Assembly: GCF_004005905.1 (NCBI RefSeq)
Contig: NZ_SACO01000004.1
Span: forward strand, 124,001-188,000
Reading direction: 5' to 3'
DNA: 64,000 bases
Origin: Novosphingobium umbonatum
Lineage (GTDB): Bacteria > Pseudomonadota > Alphaproteobacteria > Sphingomonadales > Sphingomonadaceae
Shown piece by piece: positions 44,569-52,794 of this stretch. Made by a program: the position numbers and the translations under genes. The notes under the pieces are model-generated. The model was not told where the DNA came from, made no database searches, and saw nothing but the letters and a program-made list of their open reading frames with translations. How positions within the stretch are numbered: position 1 is the stretch's first letter; every line of letters starts with the position of its first letter.

Positions 44569-45351
44569 TTATCGTCCGGTCCAAACCGGTTTGCGCTTTT
44601 CCACAAAGGCGGCCATGCCCTCGGCCTTGTCCTGGGTTGCGGTCAGAATCTGGAACAGGCGCCTTTCGGTCAAAAGACTTTGTTCCAAGGTGGTTTCAAA
44701 GGCGATGTTGACCATTTCCTTGTTCACCATCGCGGCCATGCGCGGCATAGCCGCAATCACCGCAGCGGTTTTCAACGTATCCTCCAGCAGATCGGCCAAA
44801 GGCACCACACGGGCCACAAGCCCAGCGCTTTCGGCTTCCTGCGCGCCCATCATCCGGCCGGTCAGGCACATTTCCATCGCTTTGGCTTTGCCAACGGCGC
44901 GGGTCAGGCGTTGTGATCCGCCCATGCCGGGGGCCACGCCCAGCTTGATCTCGGGCTGACCGAAGCGGGCGGTGTCGCTGGCGATGATGAAATCGGCCAT
45001 CATCGCCAATTCGCACCCCCCGCCCAGCGCAAAGCCGTTGACAGCCGCGATCCATGGCTTGCGGGTAGGTTTGACGATGCTGCTTTGCCATTCGGCGAAA
45101 AAGTCGCCGAGGAAGAAATCCGCCGCCGGCTTCTCGGCCATTTCCTTGATATCGGCGCCTGCGGCAAAGGCCTTTTCACCGCTGCCGGTCAGCACGGCGC
45201 AGCCTTGGCTATTGTCCGCCTCAAATGCGGCAAAGGCATCGATCAACTCCGCGCAGACTTGCGAATTGAGGGCATTCAACGCTTGGGGGCGGTTGAGCGT
45301 GATCAGCGTGACCGCACCGCGCGTTTCGACCAGAATAGTTTCATAGCTCAT
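44569..45351 (-). CDS. Enoyl-CoA hydratase (valine pathway)
   Basis: A 260-residue crotonase-fold hydratase. [11 protein letters not shown] forms the oxyanion hole; [12 protein letters not shown] and [19 protein letters not shown] contain the two catalytic Glu. ATG at 45351 overlaps the stop of the hydrolase gene as ATGA. Hydrates methacrylyl-CoA to 3-hydroxyisobutyryl-CoA, probably with activity on other short enoyl-CoAs. Both catalytic Glu are present, unlike in the PaaG-like protein at 36444. Confidence 0.95.
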   Translation of the reverse strand: MSYETILVETRGAVTLITLNRPQALNALNSQVCAELIDAFAAFEADNSQGCAVLTGSGEKAFAAGADIKEMAEKPAADFFLGDFFAEWQSSIVKPTRKPWIAAVNGFALGGGCELAMMADFIIASDTARFGQPEIKLGVAPGMGGSQRLTRAVGKAKAMEMCLTGRMMGAQEAESAGLVARVVPLADLLEDTLKTAAVIAAMPRMAAMVNKEMVNIAFETTLEQSLLTERRLFQILTATQDKAEGMAAFVEKRKPVWTGR

Positions 45352-46427
45352 ACGGGTTTCCATTCTTCCTGCGCGGGCAGCGCCGCGAAAATGGCATCAA
45401 GAGTGGTTTCGGAAACGGCTTCCGGCGTGGCGGGGGACCATTGCGGGGCATTGTCCTTGTCCACGATCACCGCGCGCACCCCTTCGGCAAAATCGGGCAG
45501 CATCAACACGCGCGCGCCGATGCGATATTCCATCGCCATATTGGCGGCGAAATCAGGCATGGCCGCACCCAGCACCAATTGGCGTAGCGCCACCTTGCAA
45601 GTCGTCGGGCTTTTGCTGCGGATGGTCGCCAAAGTTTCGCGGGCAAAATCGCTCTCATCGGCCTCCAGCGCGGCGATGATGGTTTCCAGATGGTCGCTGG
45701 CGAACAAGCGCTCGATGGCCTCCGCATGGTCGGCCAATTGGGCGGGAGGAGGGGCGCAGGACAAAGCATCCAGCACCAATTCCGGCGCCTCACCCGCCGC
45801 GATGGCAGCCTTTGCCTTGGGCAGCACTTCGACCGGCAAATAATGCGTGGCGAGGCCCGCCCACAGGCATTCCGCCCCGTCCAGACGCGCGCCGGTCAGC
45901 GCCAGATATTGCCCCAAGCGCCCCTTCAACCGCGAGAGATACCAACCGCCGCCCACATCAGGGAACAGGCCAATGCCGCTTTCCGGCATGGCGAAACGGG
46001 TGTTCGGGGTCGCCACGCGCAAGGCGGCGGGCTGCGAAATGCCAACACCGCCACCCATGGTGATCCCGTCCATAAAGGCCACAACCGTCTTGCCAGCGGT
46101 GCGTTCGGGATAGGTGAACAGCAGATGGTTGAGTTGATATTCCTCGTAAAAGAACCGGCGCCCCGCCACGCCGCCATCGTTCAGAGCCGATTGCCGCAAC
46201 AGGTTGATATCGCCGCCCGAGCAAAAGCCGCGCGACAATTTGGGGGCGCCCGCCGGATCAACGGCATGGTCGATCATCACCACCGTCATCTCGGCAAGAT
46301 CGCGCCATTCCAGCAAGGTTGCGATCATCGCCTGCACCATGTCAGAGGTCAGCGCATGGATGGCGCGCGGGCGGTTGAGCGAGATGCAACCGGCAACGCC
46401 TTCCATACGGGTCAGCACATCACTCAT
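45348..46427 (-). CDS. 3-hydroxyisobutyryl-CoA hydrolase
   Basis: A 359-residue crotonase-fold hydrolase (HIBCH family). [10 protein letters not shown] is the oxyanion-hole segment, [11 protein letters not shown] and [15 protein letters not shown] the Glu-bearing active-site blocks. The extra C-terminal region of about 100 residues distinguishes it from hydratases. Releases free 3-hydroxyisobutyrate for MmsB. Coupled at both ends by ATGA overlaps to the dehydrogenase and hydratase genes. Confidence 0.95.
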   Translation of the reverse strand: MSDVLTRMEGVAGCISLNRPRAIHALTSDMVQAMIATLLEWRDLAEMTVVMIDHAVDPAGAPKLSRGFCSGGDINLLRQSALNDGGVAGRRFFYEEYQLNHLLFTYPERTAGKTVVAFMDGITMGGGVGISQPAALRVATPNTRFAMPESGIGLFPDVGGGWYLSRLKGRLGQYLALTGARLDGAECLWAGLATHYLPVEVLPKAKAAIAAGEAPELVLDALSCAPPPAQLADHAEAIERLFASDHLETIIAALEADESDFARETLATIRSKSPTTCKVALRQLVLGAAMPDFAANMAMEYRIGARVLMLPDFAEGVRAVIVDKDNAPQWSPATPEAVSETTLDAIFAALPAQEEWKPV

Positions 46428-47584
46428 TTCAACAACTCCCGCGCAATGATCAGGCGCATCACCTCATTGGTGCCTTCCAGAATGCGATGGACCCGCAGGT
46501 CGCGCCAGAAACGTTCGATGGGATAGTCGCGCAAATAGCCATAACCGCCAAACATTTGCAGCGCGCGGTCCACCACACTGCTGCCCGTATCGGTGGCAAA
46601 GCGTTTGGCCATGGCGGCAAAGCTGGTCTTGTCGCCCGCGCCCTCGGTGATCTTGCTGGCGGCGGTATAGAGCAGCAGGCGTGCCGCTTCCAATTCGGTC
46701 GCCATATCGGCCAGCTGGAACTGGGTGTACTGGAAATCGGCAATGGCTTTGCCAAATTGCTTGCGGTCCTTGGTATAGGCAATCGCCTCCTCCAGACAGC
46801 GTTGCGCGCCGCCCAGCGATGCCGCGCCAATATTGACCCGCCCGCCATCAATGCCCGCCATGGCGATTTTGAAACCGTCCCCTTCGGCGCCCAACAGATT
46901 GGCAACCGGTACGCGCACATCCTCCATGATCACCTGCGCGGTGGGTGAGGCGTTCCAGCCCAGCTTCTTTTCCGGCGCGCCGAAGGAAAGCCCCTCCATG
47001 CCCTTTTCCACCAAGAGGCAGGAAATGCCGCGCGCGCCCGCGCCTTCCTTCGTGGCAGGATCACCGGTGCGGACCATGATCAGATAGACATCATTGACCC
47101 CGCCGCCCGAAATGAACTGCTTGGTGCCGTTCAGCACATAATGGTCGCCATCGCGCCTTGCGGTGGTGCGCAGGCTGGCCGCATCCGATCCGCTGCCCGG
47201 TTCGGTCAGGCAATAGGAGGCCAGACTTTCCATCGTCACCAAGGTGGGCAGATGGCGTTCTTTCACCGCATCGCTGGCATAGCGGTCGATCATCCAGGCG
47301 GCCATATTATGGATGGAAATAAAGGCCGACATCGTGGGACAGCCATAGGCCATAGCCTCGATCACCAGCGCCGCTTCCAGACGTCCCAGCCCGATCCCGC
47401 CGCTTTCCTCGCTGACATAGATCGCGCCGAAACCCATTTCCCCCGCCGCCAGCATCAGATCACGCGGGAAATGGTGTTCCTCGTCCCAGCGCGCGGCATG
47501 GGGCGTGATCGCATCGGCGGTAAAGCGCTGCGCCGCGTCCTGTATCGCGATCTGTTGTTCGTTCAGGCAAAACGCATGGGTCAT
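46424..47584 (-). CDS. Isobutyryl-CoA dehydrogenase-type acyl-CoA dehydrogenase
   Basis: A 386-residue ACAD. YCLTEPGSGSDAASL in the middle domain binds FAD, and ILEGTNEVMRLIIARE carries the catalytic Glu, intact in contrast to the three other ACADs in the window. Its position between mmsA and the hydrolase gene assigns isobutyryl-CoA (valine) as the likely substrate; short-branched acyl-CoAs generally are possible. Reduced FAD feeds the nearby ETF. Confidence 0.94.
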   Translation of the reverse strand: MTHAFCLNEQQIAIQDAAQRFTADAITPHAARWDEEHHFPRDLMLAAGEMGFGAIYVSEESGGIGLGRLEAALVIEAMAYGCPTMSAFISIHNMAAWMIDRYASDAVKERHLPTLVTMESLASYCLTEPGSGSDAASLRTTARRDGDHYVLNGTKQFISGGGVNDVYLIMVRTGDPATKEGAGARGISCLLVEKGMEGLSFGAPEKKLGWNASPTAQVIMEDVRVPVANLLGAEGDGFKIAMAGIDGGRVNIGAASLGGAQRCLEEAIAYTKDRKQFGKAIADFQYTQFQLADMATELEAARLLLYTAASKITEGAGDKTSFAAMAKRFATDTGSSVVDRALQMFGGYGYLRDYPIERFWRDLRVHRILEGTNEVMRLIIARELLK

Positions 47585-47635
47585 GGGGAAAACAGCTTTC
47601 GAGGGATTACGCCGGCAAGTATTTCTCAGGGTATG

Positions 47636-47667
47636 TGCTGGTCCGGCAGCAATGAGCCGGACCAGCA
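47636..47667 (-). other. Perfect hairpin between mmsA and the ACAD gene
   Basis: TGCTGGTCCGGC and TGCCGGACCAGCA-type arms pair over 12 bases around AGCAATGA, eight bases after the mmsA stop. No T-run follows on the minus strand. It may set relative expression within the operon or stabilise the mmsA end. Confidence 0.5.
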
Positions 47668-47674
47668 GATCACA

Positions 47675-49177
47675 TCACCCCATGGTCGGAATGATAAAGG
47701 CATTGCCGCCTTCGGGCGTGCTATCGGGCCAACGGGCCGTGATGGTCTTGATCTTGGTCCAGAACTTCACGCCTTCCATGCCATGCTGGTTGGTGTCGCC
47801 AAAGGCGGAACGCTTCCAGCCACCGAAAGTGTGATAGGCCACCGGCACGGGGATCGGCACATTGATGCCCACCATGCCCACATTCACCCGCGCGGCAAAT
47901 TCGCGTGCGGCATGGCCGTTGCGGGTAAAGATCGCCACGCCATTGCCATATTGATGCTTGCTGGGCAGCGAGAGCGCGGTTTCGAAATCGGGCGCGCGGA
48001 CGATTTGCAGCACGGGGCCAAAGATTTCGTTGTGATAGCTGTCCATATCGGGCGTGACATGGTCGATCAGCGTGGGTCCGACATAGAAGCCGCCTTCCAG
48101 CCCCTGAGGCGTGAAGTTACGCCCATCGACCAGAATTTTCCCGCCTTCTTCTTCGCATTTCGTGATCCAGCTTTCCACGCGGGCCTTGTGCTCGCTGGTG
48201 ACCACCGGGCCGTAATGCGAGGAGGGATCGAGGCTGGTGCCGACATTGAGCGCATGGATTTCAGGCAACAACTTGTCGATCAGCTTTTCCGCCGTGCCTT
48301 CGCCCACCGGCACCACCACCGGCAGCGCCATGCAGCGTTCACCCGCCGAACCAAAGGCCGCGCCGACCAGATCGACCACCGCCTTGTCGATGTCGGCATC
48401 GGGCATGATGATGCCATGGTTCTTGGCGCCGCCCATCGCCTGCACGCGCTTGCCATTGGCCGCGCCGCGTTGATAGACGTAATTGGCAATATCGGACGAA
48501 CCGACAAAGCTGATCGCGCCAATCGCGGGATGGTCAAGGATGGCATCGACCATTTCCTTGTCACCATGCACGCATTGCAACACGCCTTCGGGGGCGCCCG
48601 CTTCCAGCATCAATTGGGTCAGGCGCACCGGGACGCTGGGATCGCGTTCGGAAGGTTTCAGGATGAAGGCATTGCCGCAAGCGATCGCCACGCCGAACAT
48701 CCACATCGGGATCATGCCGGGGAAATTGAAAGGCGTGATGCCGGCGCCGATGCCGATCGGTTGGCGCATGGAATAGACGTCAATGCCCGGGCCTGCACCA
48801 TTGGTAAACTCGCCCTTCAGCACATGGGGAATGCCGCAGGCAAATTCGACCACTTCCAGCCCGCGCTGGATATCGCCCTTGGCATCGGCCACCACCTTGC
48901 CATGTTCGCAGGCCAGCAATTCCGCCAGTTCCTGCATATTGGCTTCGACCAGACGTTTGAATTCAAACATCACCCGCGCGCGGCGCTGCGGATTGGTGGC
49001 GGCCCATGCCGGTTGTACCGCCAGCGCGGCCTGCACGGCGCGGTCGAGCAGCGCGGCATCGCCCAGCGCCACTTCGGCCTGAATTTGGCCGGTGGAAGGG
49101 TTGAATACCGGCGACTTTCGCGCCGGAGCATTGCCGGAACCGCCGACAACCAGATGGTCGATGAAACGCACTGCCAC
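47675..49177 (-). CDS. mmsA: CoA-acylating methylmalonate-semialdehyde dehydrogenase
   Basis: A 500-residue aldehyde dehydrogenase. The catalytic Cys lies in GSAGERCMALPV and the general NAD fold blocks (TPFNFPGMIPMWM, SFVGSS) are present; the C-terminal half ends FWTKIKTITARWP, as in MmsA. Converts methylmalonate semialdehyde (or malonate semialdehyde) to propionyl-CoA (or acetyl-CoA) without Glu-mediated hydrolysis. Start GTG at 49177; a GTG at 49171 has better spacing from GAGAGG. First gene of the valine operon, which runs leftward to mmsB and perhaps sucD. Confidence 0.96.
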   Translation of the reverse strand: MAVRFIDHLVVGGSGNAPARKSPVFNPSTGQIQAEVALGDAALLDRAVQAALAVQPAWAATNPQRRARVMFEFKRLVEANMQELAELLACEHGKVVADAKGDIQRGLEVVEFACGIPHVLKGEFTNGAGPGIDVYSMRQPIGIGAGITPFNFPGMIPMWMFGVAIACGNAFILKPSERDPSVPVRLTQLMLEAGAPEGVLQCVHGDKEMVDAILDHPAIGAISFVGSSDIANYVYQRGAANGKRVQAMGGAKNHGIIMPDADIDKAVVDLVGAAFGSAGERCMALPVVVPVGEGTAEKLIDKLLPEIHALNVGTSLDPSSHYGPVVTSEHKARVESWITKCEEEGGKILVDGRNFTPQGLEGGFYVGPTLIDHVTPDMDSYHNEIFGPVLQIVRAPDFETALSLPSKHQYGNGVAIFTRNGHAAREFAARVNVGMVGINVPIPVPVAYHTFGGWKRSAFGDTNQHGMEGVKFWTKIKTITARWPDSTPEGGNAFIIPTMG

Positions 49178-49431
49178 ATCCTCTCAATTGATTTGTGTCA
49201 CGTTTTATCGAGGCTGTGGGGTGCCGCAACAGACACAAGTAACAGTTGGGCGGGGGGGCTGGCGTCGGAAACGGCTCTGTCGGACCGTGATGGTGACCCG
49301 ATTTTGGCATTTTTGCATTGGTGGTGGGCGTGAATATATCGGGCGGTGATAATTATGTTGCCTTTCGCCGCCGCGCGCGAGAGAATTTCACGACGCATGA
49401 CCCGATGGGCATGGCGGTTGGAGTTTGCAGC

Positions 49432-50805
49432 ATGACGGCAGGTCTGTTCGATATTTTCAAGCTGGGGGTTGGCCCTTCCAGCAGCCATACGATGGGGCCG
49501 ATGACCGCCGCCTGCCGCTTTGTTGAAGGGTTGGATCATGCCGCTCATCTGGACTCGGTGGCGCGGGTAGAGGTTGCGCTTTATGCCTCGCTGGCGCTGA
49601 CCGGCAAAGGCCATGCTACCGACCGCGCGGTGATCGCGGGCCTGTCGGGGATGAGGCCCGAATCCTGCCAGCCTGATGTGATGGCGCAGGTGGTGGATCG
49701 TGCCATGACGGGCGGGGGGATCGCCTTGGCTGGCCGCCACGCCATTGCTTTCGACATGGGCCAAGACCTGCTGTGGCGCGGGGCAGAGCGGCTAGCCTAT
49801 CACCCCAACGCTTTGCATTTGCGCGCTTTTGATGCTGCCGGTGCAATCTTGGCGCAGGGCACCTATTATTCCATCGGCGGCGGCTTTGTGCTGGATGAGG
49901 CAGAAGCTTTGGCCGCGCAGGGAGCGCAAGAGGAGAGCGCGGTTCCCTATCCCTTCATCAGCGCCGCCCAATTGGTGACCATGGCCGAGGAAACCGGTCT
50001 TGGCATTGCGGGCGTCATGCTGGCCAATGAGGATGGTCTGCGCCCGCGCGCGGAAACCATGGCGGGCCTTGTCCGGCTGACTGAAACGATGGACCAATGT
50101 ATCGAGCGCGGCATGCGCCAGACCGGCACTCTGCCCGGCGGATTGGACGTGCGAAGGCGGGCGGCGCCATTGCGCGCAAGGATCGAGGCCAAGCGCGCCC
50201 AAACCGCTGACCCGCTGGCGGTGCTGGATGAGGTCAATCTTTGGGCCATTGCCGTCAATGAAGAGAATGCCGCTGGCGGGGTGGTGGTCACCGCGCCCAC
50301 CAATGGGGCGGCGGGAGTTATCCCTGCCGTCTTGCGCTTTGCCGGAAGGGTAGCCGATGGCCAGAGCGATTATGCCGCCACTTTCCTGCTGACCGCCGCC
50401 GCGATTGGCGCCTTGTTCAAACGCAATGCCAGCATTTCGGCCGCCGAAGTGGGTTGTCAGGGGGAGGTGGGCGTCGCCTGCGCCATGGCGGCGGCGGGCC
50501 TATGCGCGGTGATGGGCGGTACCAGCGCCCAGATCGAAAATGCCGCCGAAATCGGCATGGAGCATAATCTGGGGCTGACCTGCGATCCGATTGGCGGGCT
50601 GGTGCAAATCCCCTGTATCGAGCGCAATGCGATGGGGGCGGTAAAAGCGATTGATGCCGCGCGTCTGGCCCTGTCGGGCGATGGACGGCATCATGTCAGT
50701 CTGGATCAGGTGATCGAGACGATGCGCCGCACCGGTGCCGATATGCTCCACCATTACAAGGAAACCTCGCTGGGCGGATTGGCGGTCTGCGTGCCGGCCT
50801 GCTGA
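49432..50805 (+). CDS. sdaA: L-serine ammonia-lyase (single-chain, iron-sulfur type)
   Basis: A 457-residue L-serine dehydratase with fused beta and alpha domains. GVGPSSSHTMGPM at the N terminus and the [4Fe-4S] ligands in GCQGEVGVACAM and CDPIGGLVQIPC are those of the class. It converts L-serine to pyruvate and ammonia. The start at 49432 (MTAGLFDIF) fits the family; the frame extends 38 residues further without homology. GGAG lies about nine bases upstream. Divergent from mmsA. Confidence 0.96.
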   Translation: MTAGLFDIFKLGVGPSSSHTMGPMTAACRFVEGLDHAAHLDSVARVEVALYASLALTGKGHATDRAVIAGLSGMRPESCQPDVMAQVVDRAMTGGGIALAGRHAIAFDMGQDLLWRGAERLAYHPNALHLRAFDAAGAILAQGTYYSIGGGFVLDEAEALAAQGAQEESAVPYPFISAAQLVTMAEETGLGIAGVMLANEDGLRPRAETMAGLVRLTETMDQCIERGMRQTGTLPGGLDVRRRAAPLRARIEAKRAQTADPLAVLDEVNLWAIAVNEENAAGGVVVTAPTNGAAGVIPAVLRFAGRVADGQSDYAATFLLTAAAIGALFKRNASISAAEVGCQGEVGVACAMAAAGLCAVMGGTSAQIENAAEIGMEHNLGLTCDPIGGLVQIPCIERNAMGAVKAIDAARLALSGDGRHHVSLDQVIETMRRTGADMLHHYKETSLGGLAVCVPAC

Positions 50806-50809
50806 AGTC

Positions 50810-50838
50810 GCGCCGCGCCTGAGAGGGTAGCGCGGCGC
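50810..50838. terminator. Hairpin between convergent genes
   Basis: GCGCCGCGC and GCGCGGCGC are perfect nine-base arms around an 11-base loop between the serine dehydratase and flavodoxin genes. No T-run, so termination is likely but not certain. Confidence 0.4.
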
Positions 50839-50847
50839 TGAACCTAT

Positions 50848-51402
50848 TCAACCGCGCAGGCGGGCAGTGATGCTGGCGATACGCGCGCCATACAGCTTGG
50901 CCGAGGCCAGATCGCCACTCAACACTTCATCGGCCCCCGCATCGGCAGGCGCGCGGGTCAACAGGCCCACCGATCCACCCAGATGGTTGATGTCCGCACC
51001 GGTGGCCGCCTTGGTGTTGGACGGCGCAAGATTGAGCGAGACCCAGATGCCGCCATGTTGCGAGGCCAGTGTTTGCAAGGTGATCATCGCCACCTGCTTG
51101 TCGCCGCTGGGGCTGGCCGAATTGGTGAAACCGCCGAAGACCTTGTCGGCCCAGCCACGGGTAAACCATTGCTTGGAACTGGCATCGGCGAATTTTTTGA
51201 ACTGCCAGCTGACATTGCCCATATAGGTGGGGGTGCCGAAAATGATGGCGTCGGCAGCATCGAGCGCCGCCCAGCCCGCTTCGGTGATCTCGCCATCGGC
51301 ATTAATCGCGATCAGTTGCGCGGCGGCGCCTTCGGCCACTTGTTCGGCCACTGCCTTGGTATGGCCATAGCCCGAATGATAGACGACATAGATCTGGCTC
51401 AT
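50848..51402 (-). CDS. Flavodoxin-family NAD(P)H:quinone reductase (WrbA-like)
   Basis: A 184-residue flavodoxin-fold protein. The phosphate-binding loop YHSGYGHTKAVAE follows the first strand, and GTPTYMGNVSWQFKKF and FTNSASPSGDKQ are the flavin-side loops of the WrbA/NQO group. The start at 51402 has AAGGGAA upstream; a longer frame to 51489 is not conserved. Two-electron quinone reduction under oxidative or xenobiotic stress is the usual role. Divergent from an HxlR regulator that probably controls it. Confidence 0.92.
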   Translation of the reverse strand: MSQIYVVYHSGYGHTKAVAEQVAEGAAAQLIAINADGEITEAGWAALDAADAIIFGTPTYMGNVSWQFKKFADASSKQWFTRGWADKVFGGFTNSASPSGDKQVAMITLQTLASQHGGIWVSLNLAPSNTKAATGADINHLGGSVGLLTRAPADAGADEVLSGDLASAKLYGARIASITARLRG

Positions 51403-51500
51403 CGCTTTTCCCTTCCTGACCAGTTTCCACTTGAAACCAGCTGTGGATTGGAAACATAATGCAGGGATGGAACTGGCAAAAGAAGGCACTTTCGGGAAAC

Positions 51501-51890
51501 ATGGTTACCTCGCAGACACCGTCCCGCTTTGACGTTTTCAACCAGCATTGCCCCACGCGACTGGTGCTGGACCGGCTTGGCGACAAATGGGCCTTGTTGA
51601 TCCTTCACCGGCTGCAGGACGGGCCGGTGCGGTTCAACAGCCTGCGCCGTGACATTGACGGCCTTTCGCAAAAAGTGCTCAGTCAGGTGCTCAAACGGCT
51701 TGAACGCGATGGCATTCTGGCGCGCCAAGCTTTCCCTACGGTGCCTGTTACAGTGGAATATTCGCTGACGCCGCTGGGGCGCACCCTGAAACAGGCTGTC
51801 TCCGCCTTAACCCATTGGGCCGAAGAGAATATGCCGCAGATCATGGCCGCCCAGCAGGAATATGATGGCCGTTTGCAGGAAAGCGCGTAG
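51501..51890 (+). CDS. HxlR-family transcriptional regulator
   Basis: A 129-residue winged-helix regulator. FDVFNQHCPTRLVLDRLGDKWALLIL opens the domain and FNSLRRDIDGLSQKVLSQVLKRLERDGI is the recognition helix and wing. The N-terminal Cys in QHCPTR is placed like the redox-sensing Cys of YodB/HypR-type members. An in-frame ATG at 51459 would add 14 residues; 51501 is preferred because of its GGGAAAC and family length. Expected to repress the divergent WrbA-like gene until quinone or electrophile stress. Confidence 0.92.
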   Translation: MVTSQTPSRFDVFNQHCPTRLVLDRLGDKWALLILHRLQDGPVRFNSLRRDIDGLSQKVLSQVLKRLERDGILARQAFPTVPVTVEYSLTPLGRTLKQAVSALTHWAEENMPQIMAAQQEYDGRLQESA

Positions 51891-51892
51891 GG

Positions 51893-52639
51893 TTAGGCTG
51901 TGGGGTCGCAGGCAGAATGCTGCGCCTTGCGGTTCCAGATCAGCGGCCAGATTGCCGCCTCCCACAGATTGCGGGGGCGCGATGCAAGGCCGGTCGGAGG
52001 AAAGCTGTCCGGTCGGCGATAGGTGCCGCAAAGCACGTCGAAAATCGGGAATATTCCGGCGAAATTGGTGTCATAATGTTCGGGCAAAATGGAATGGTGG
52101 CGCCGGTGATAGGCCGGACTGTTGAGCAGCCATGACCACCAGCCAAAGCTGATCGGCGCGTCCAGATGTGCAAACAGGTTCCACAAGGCGATGATCCCAT
52201 AGCCAAAGGCGATGGCTGGCGTGGGTTTCACGATCATCAACACAACCGACCACACAGTCACTTGTTTGACGATCTGGTCGCCCCAGAAATGGCGCTGCGT
52301 GGTCAAGACTGCCATCGCCGGATCGGAATGATGCAGTGAATGCATGGCCCATAGCGCGGGAATGCGGTGCTGGGCATAGTGATAGGCAAATTCGGCGGCA
52401 TCTTTGAGCAGCACAAAGAGCAAAAGGCCCAGCCAGAAGGGCCATTGGCGGCCGTCGATCAAGGCAGGCCCCGTCCAGCCTTGCACCAGCGGCAGCAGAG
52501 CCAAGCCGACCGCAAGTTGCAACAGCCACACTTGCACATTCATCCGCCAGTCGTGGCGCGGTCCGCCTCTGCCACGCTCGATCAGCAGCAAGGCGGCGAT
52601 CACCAGAAATTCGGGCAGGAGAGCGTAGAGCATCGTCAT
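51893..52639 (-). CDS. Sterol desaturase / fatty acid hydroxylase family membrane protein
   Basis: A 248-residue integral-membrane protein with about four hydrophobic segments and the di-iron histidine clusters HYAQH, HSLHH and HRRHH. The family hydroxylates or desaturates sterols, fatty acids, carotenoids or lipid A chains. It converges closely on the HxlR gene (two-base gap) and diverges from the alpha-2-macroglobulin gene. Substrate unknown; a role in membrane-lipid or hopanoid modification is as likely as a role in the catabolic cluster. Confidence 0.92.
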   Translation of the reverse strand: MTMLYALLPEFLVIAALLLIERGRGGPRHDWRMNVQVWLLQLAVGLALLPLVQGWTGPALIDGRQWPFWLGLLLFVLLKDAAEFAYHYAQHRIPALWAMHSLHHSDPAMAVLTTQRHFWGDQIVKQVTVWSVVLMIVKPTPAIAFGYGIIALWNLFAHLDAPISFGWWSWLLNSPAYHRRHHSILPEHYDTNFAGIFPIFDVLCGTYRRPDSFPPTGLASRPRNLWEAAIWPLIWNRKAQHSACDPTA

Positions 52640-52794
52640 GCAGGCAATCTAGGCGGGTTTGGTTAACAACCGATGCCTGTAATTCCTCCTATACGCGGCA
52701 CCTCAGCGTAAACCGCTGACCGTGATGGACAAGCCCGCGTAGACAAAGCGAATTGGGGCCAACATAGTCCATGCTCGAATCAGGGGATGGGGCA

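Noticed and set aside
47141..49333. A 730-residue plus-strand open frame
   Set aside because: It lies antisense to mmsA and the valine-pathway ACAD, and its composition (rich in His, Arg, Gly, Asp) is that of a frame shadow in high-GC DNA. No motif.
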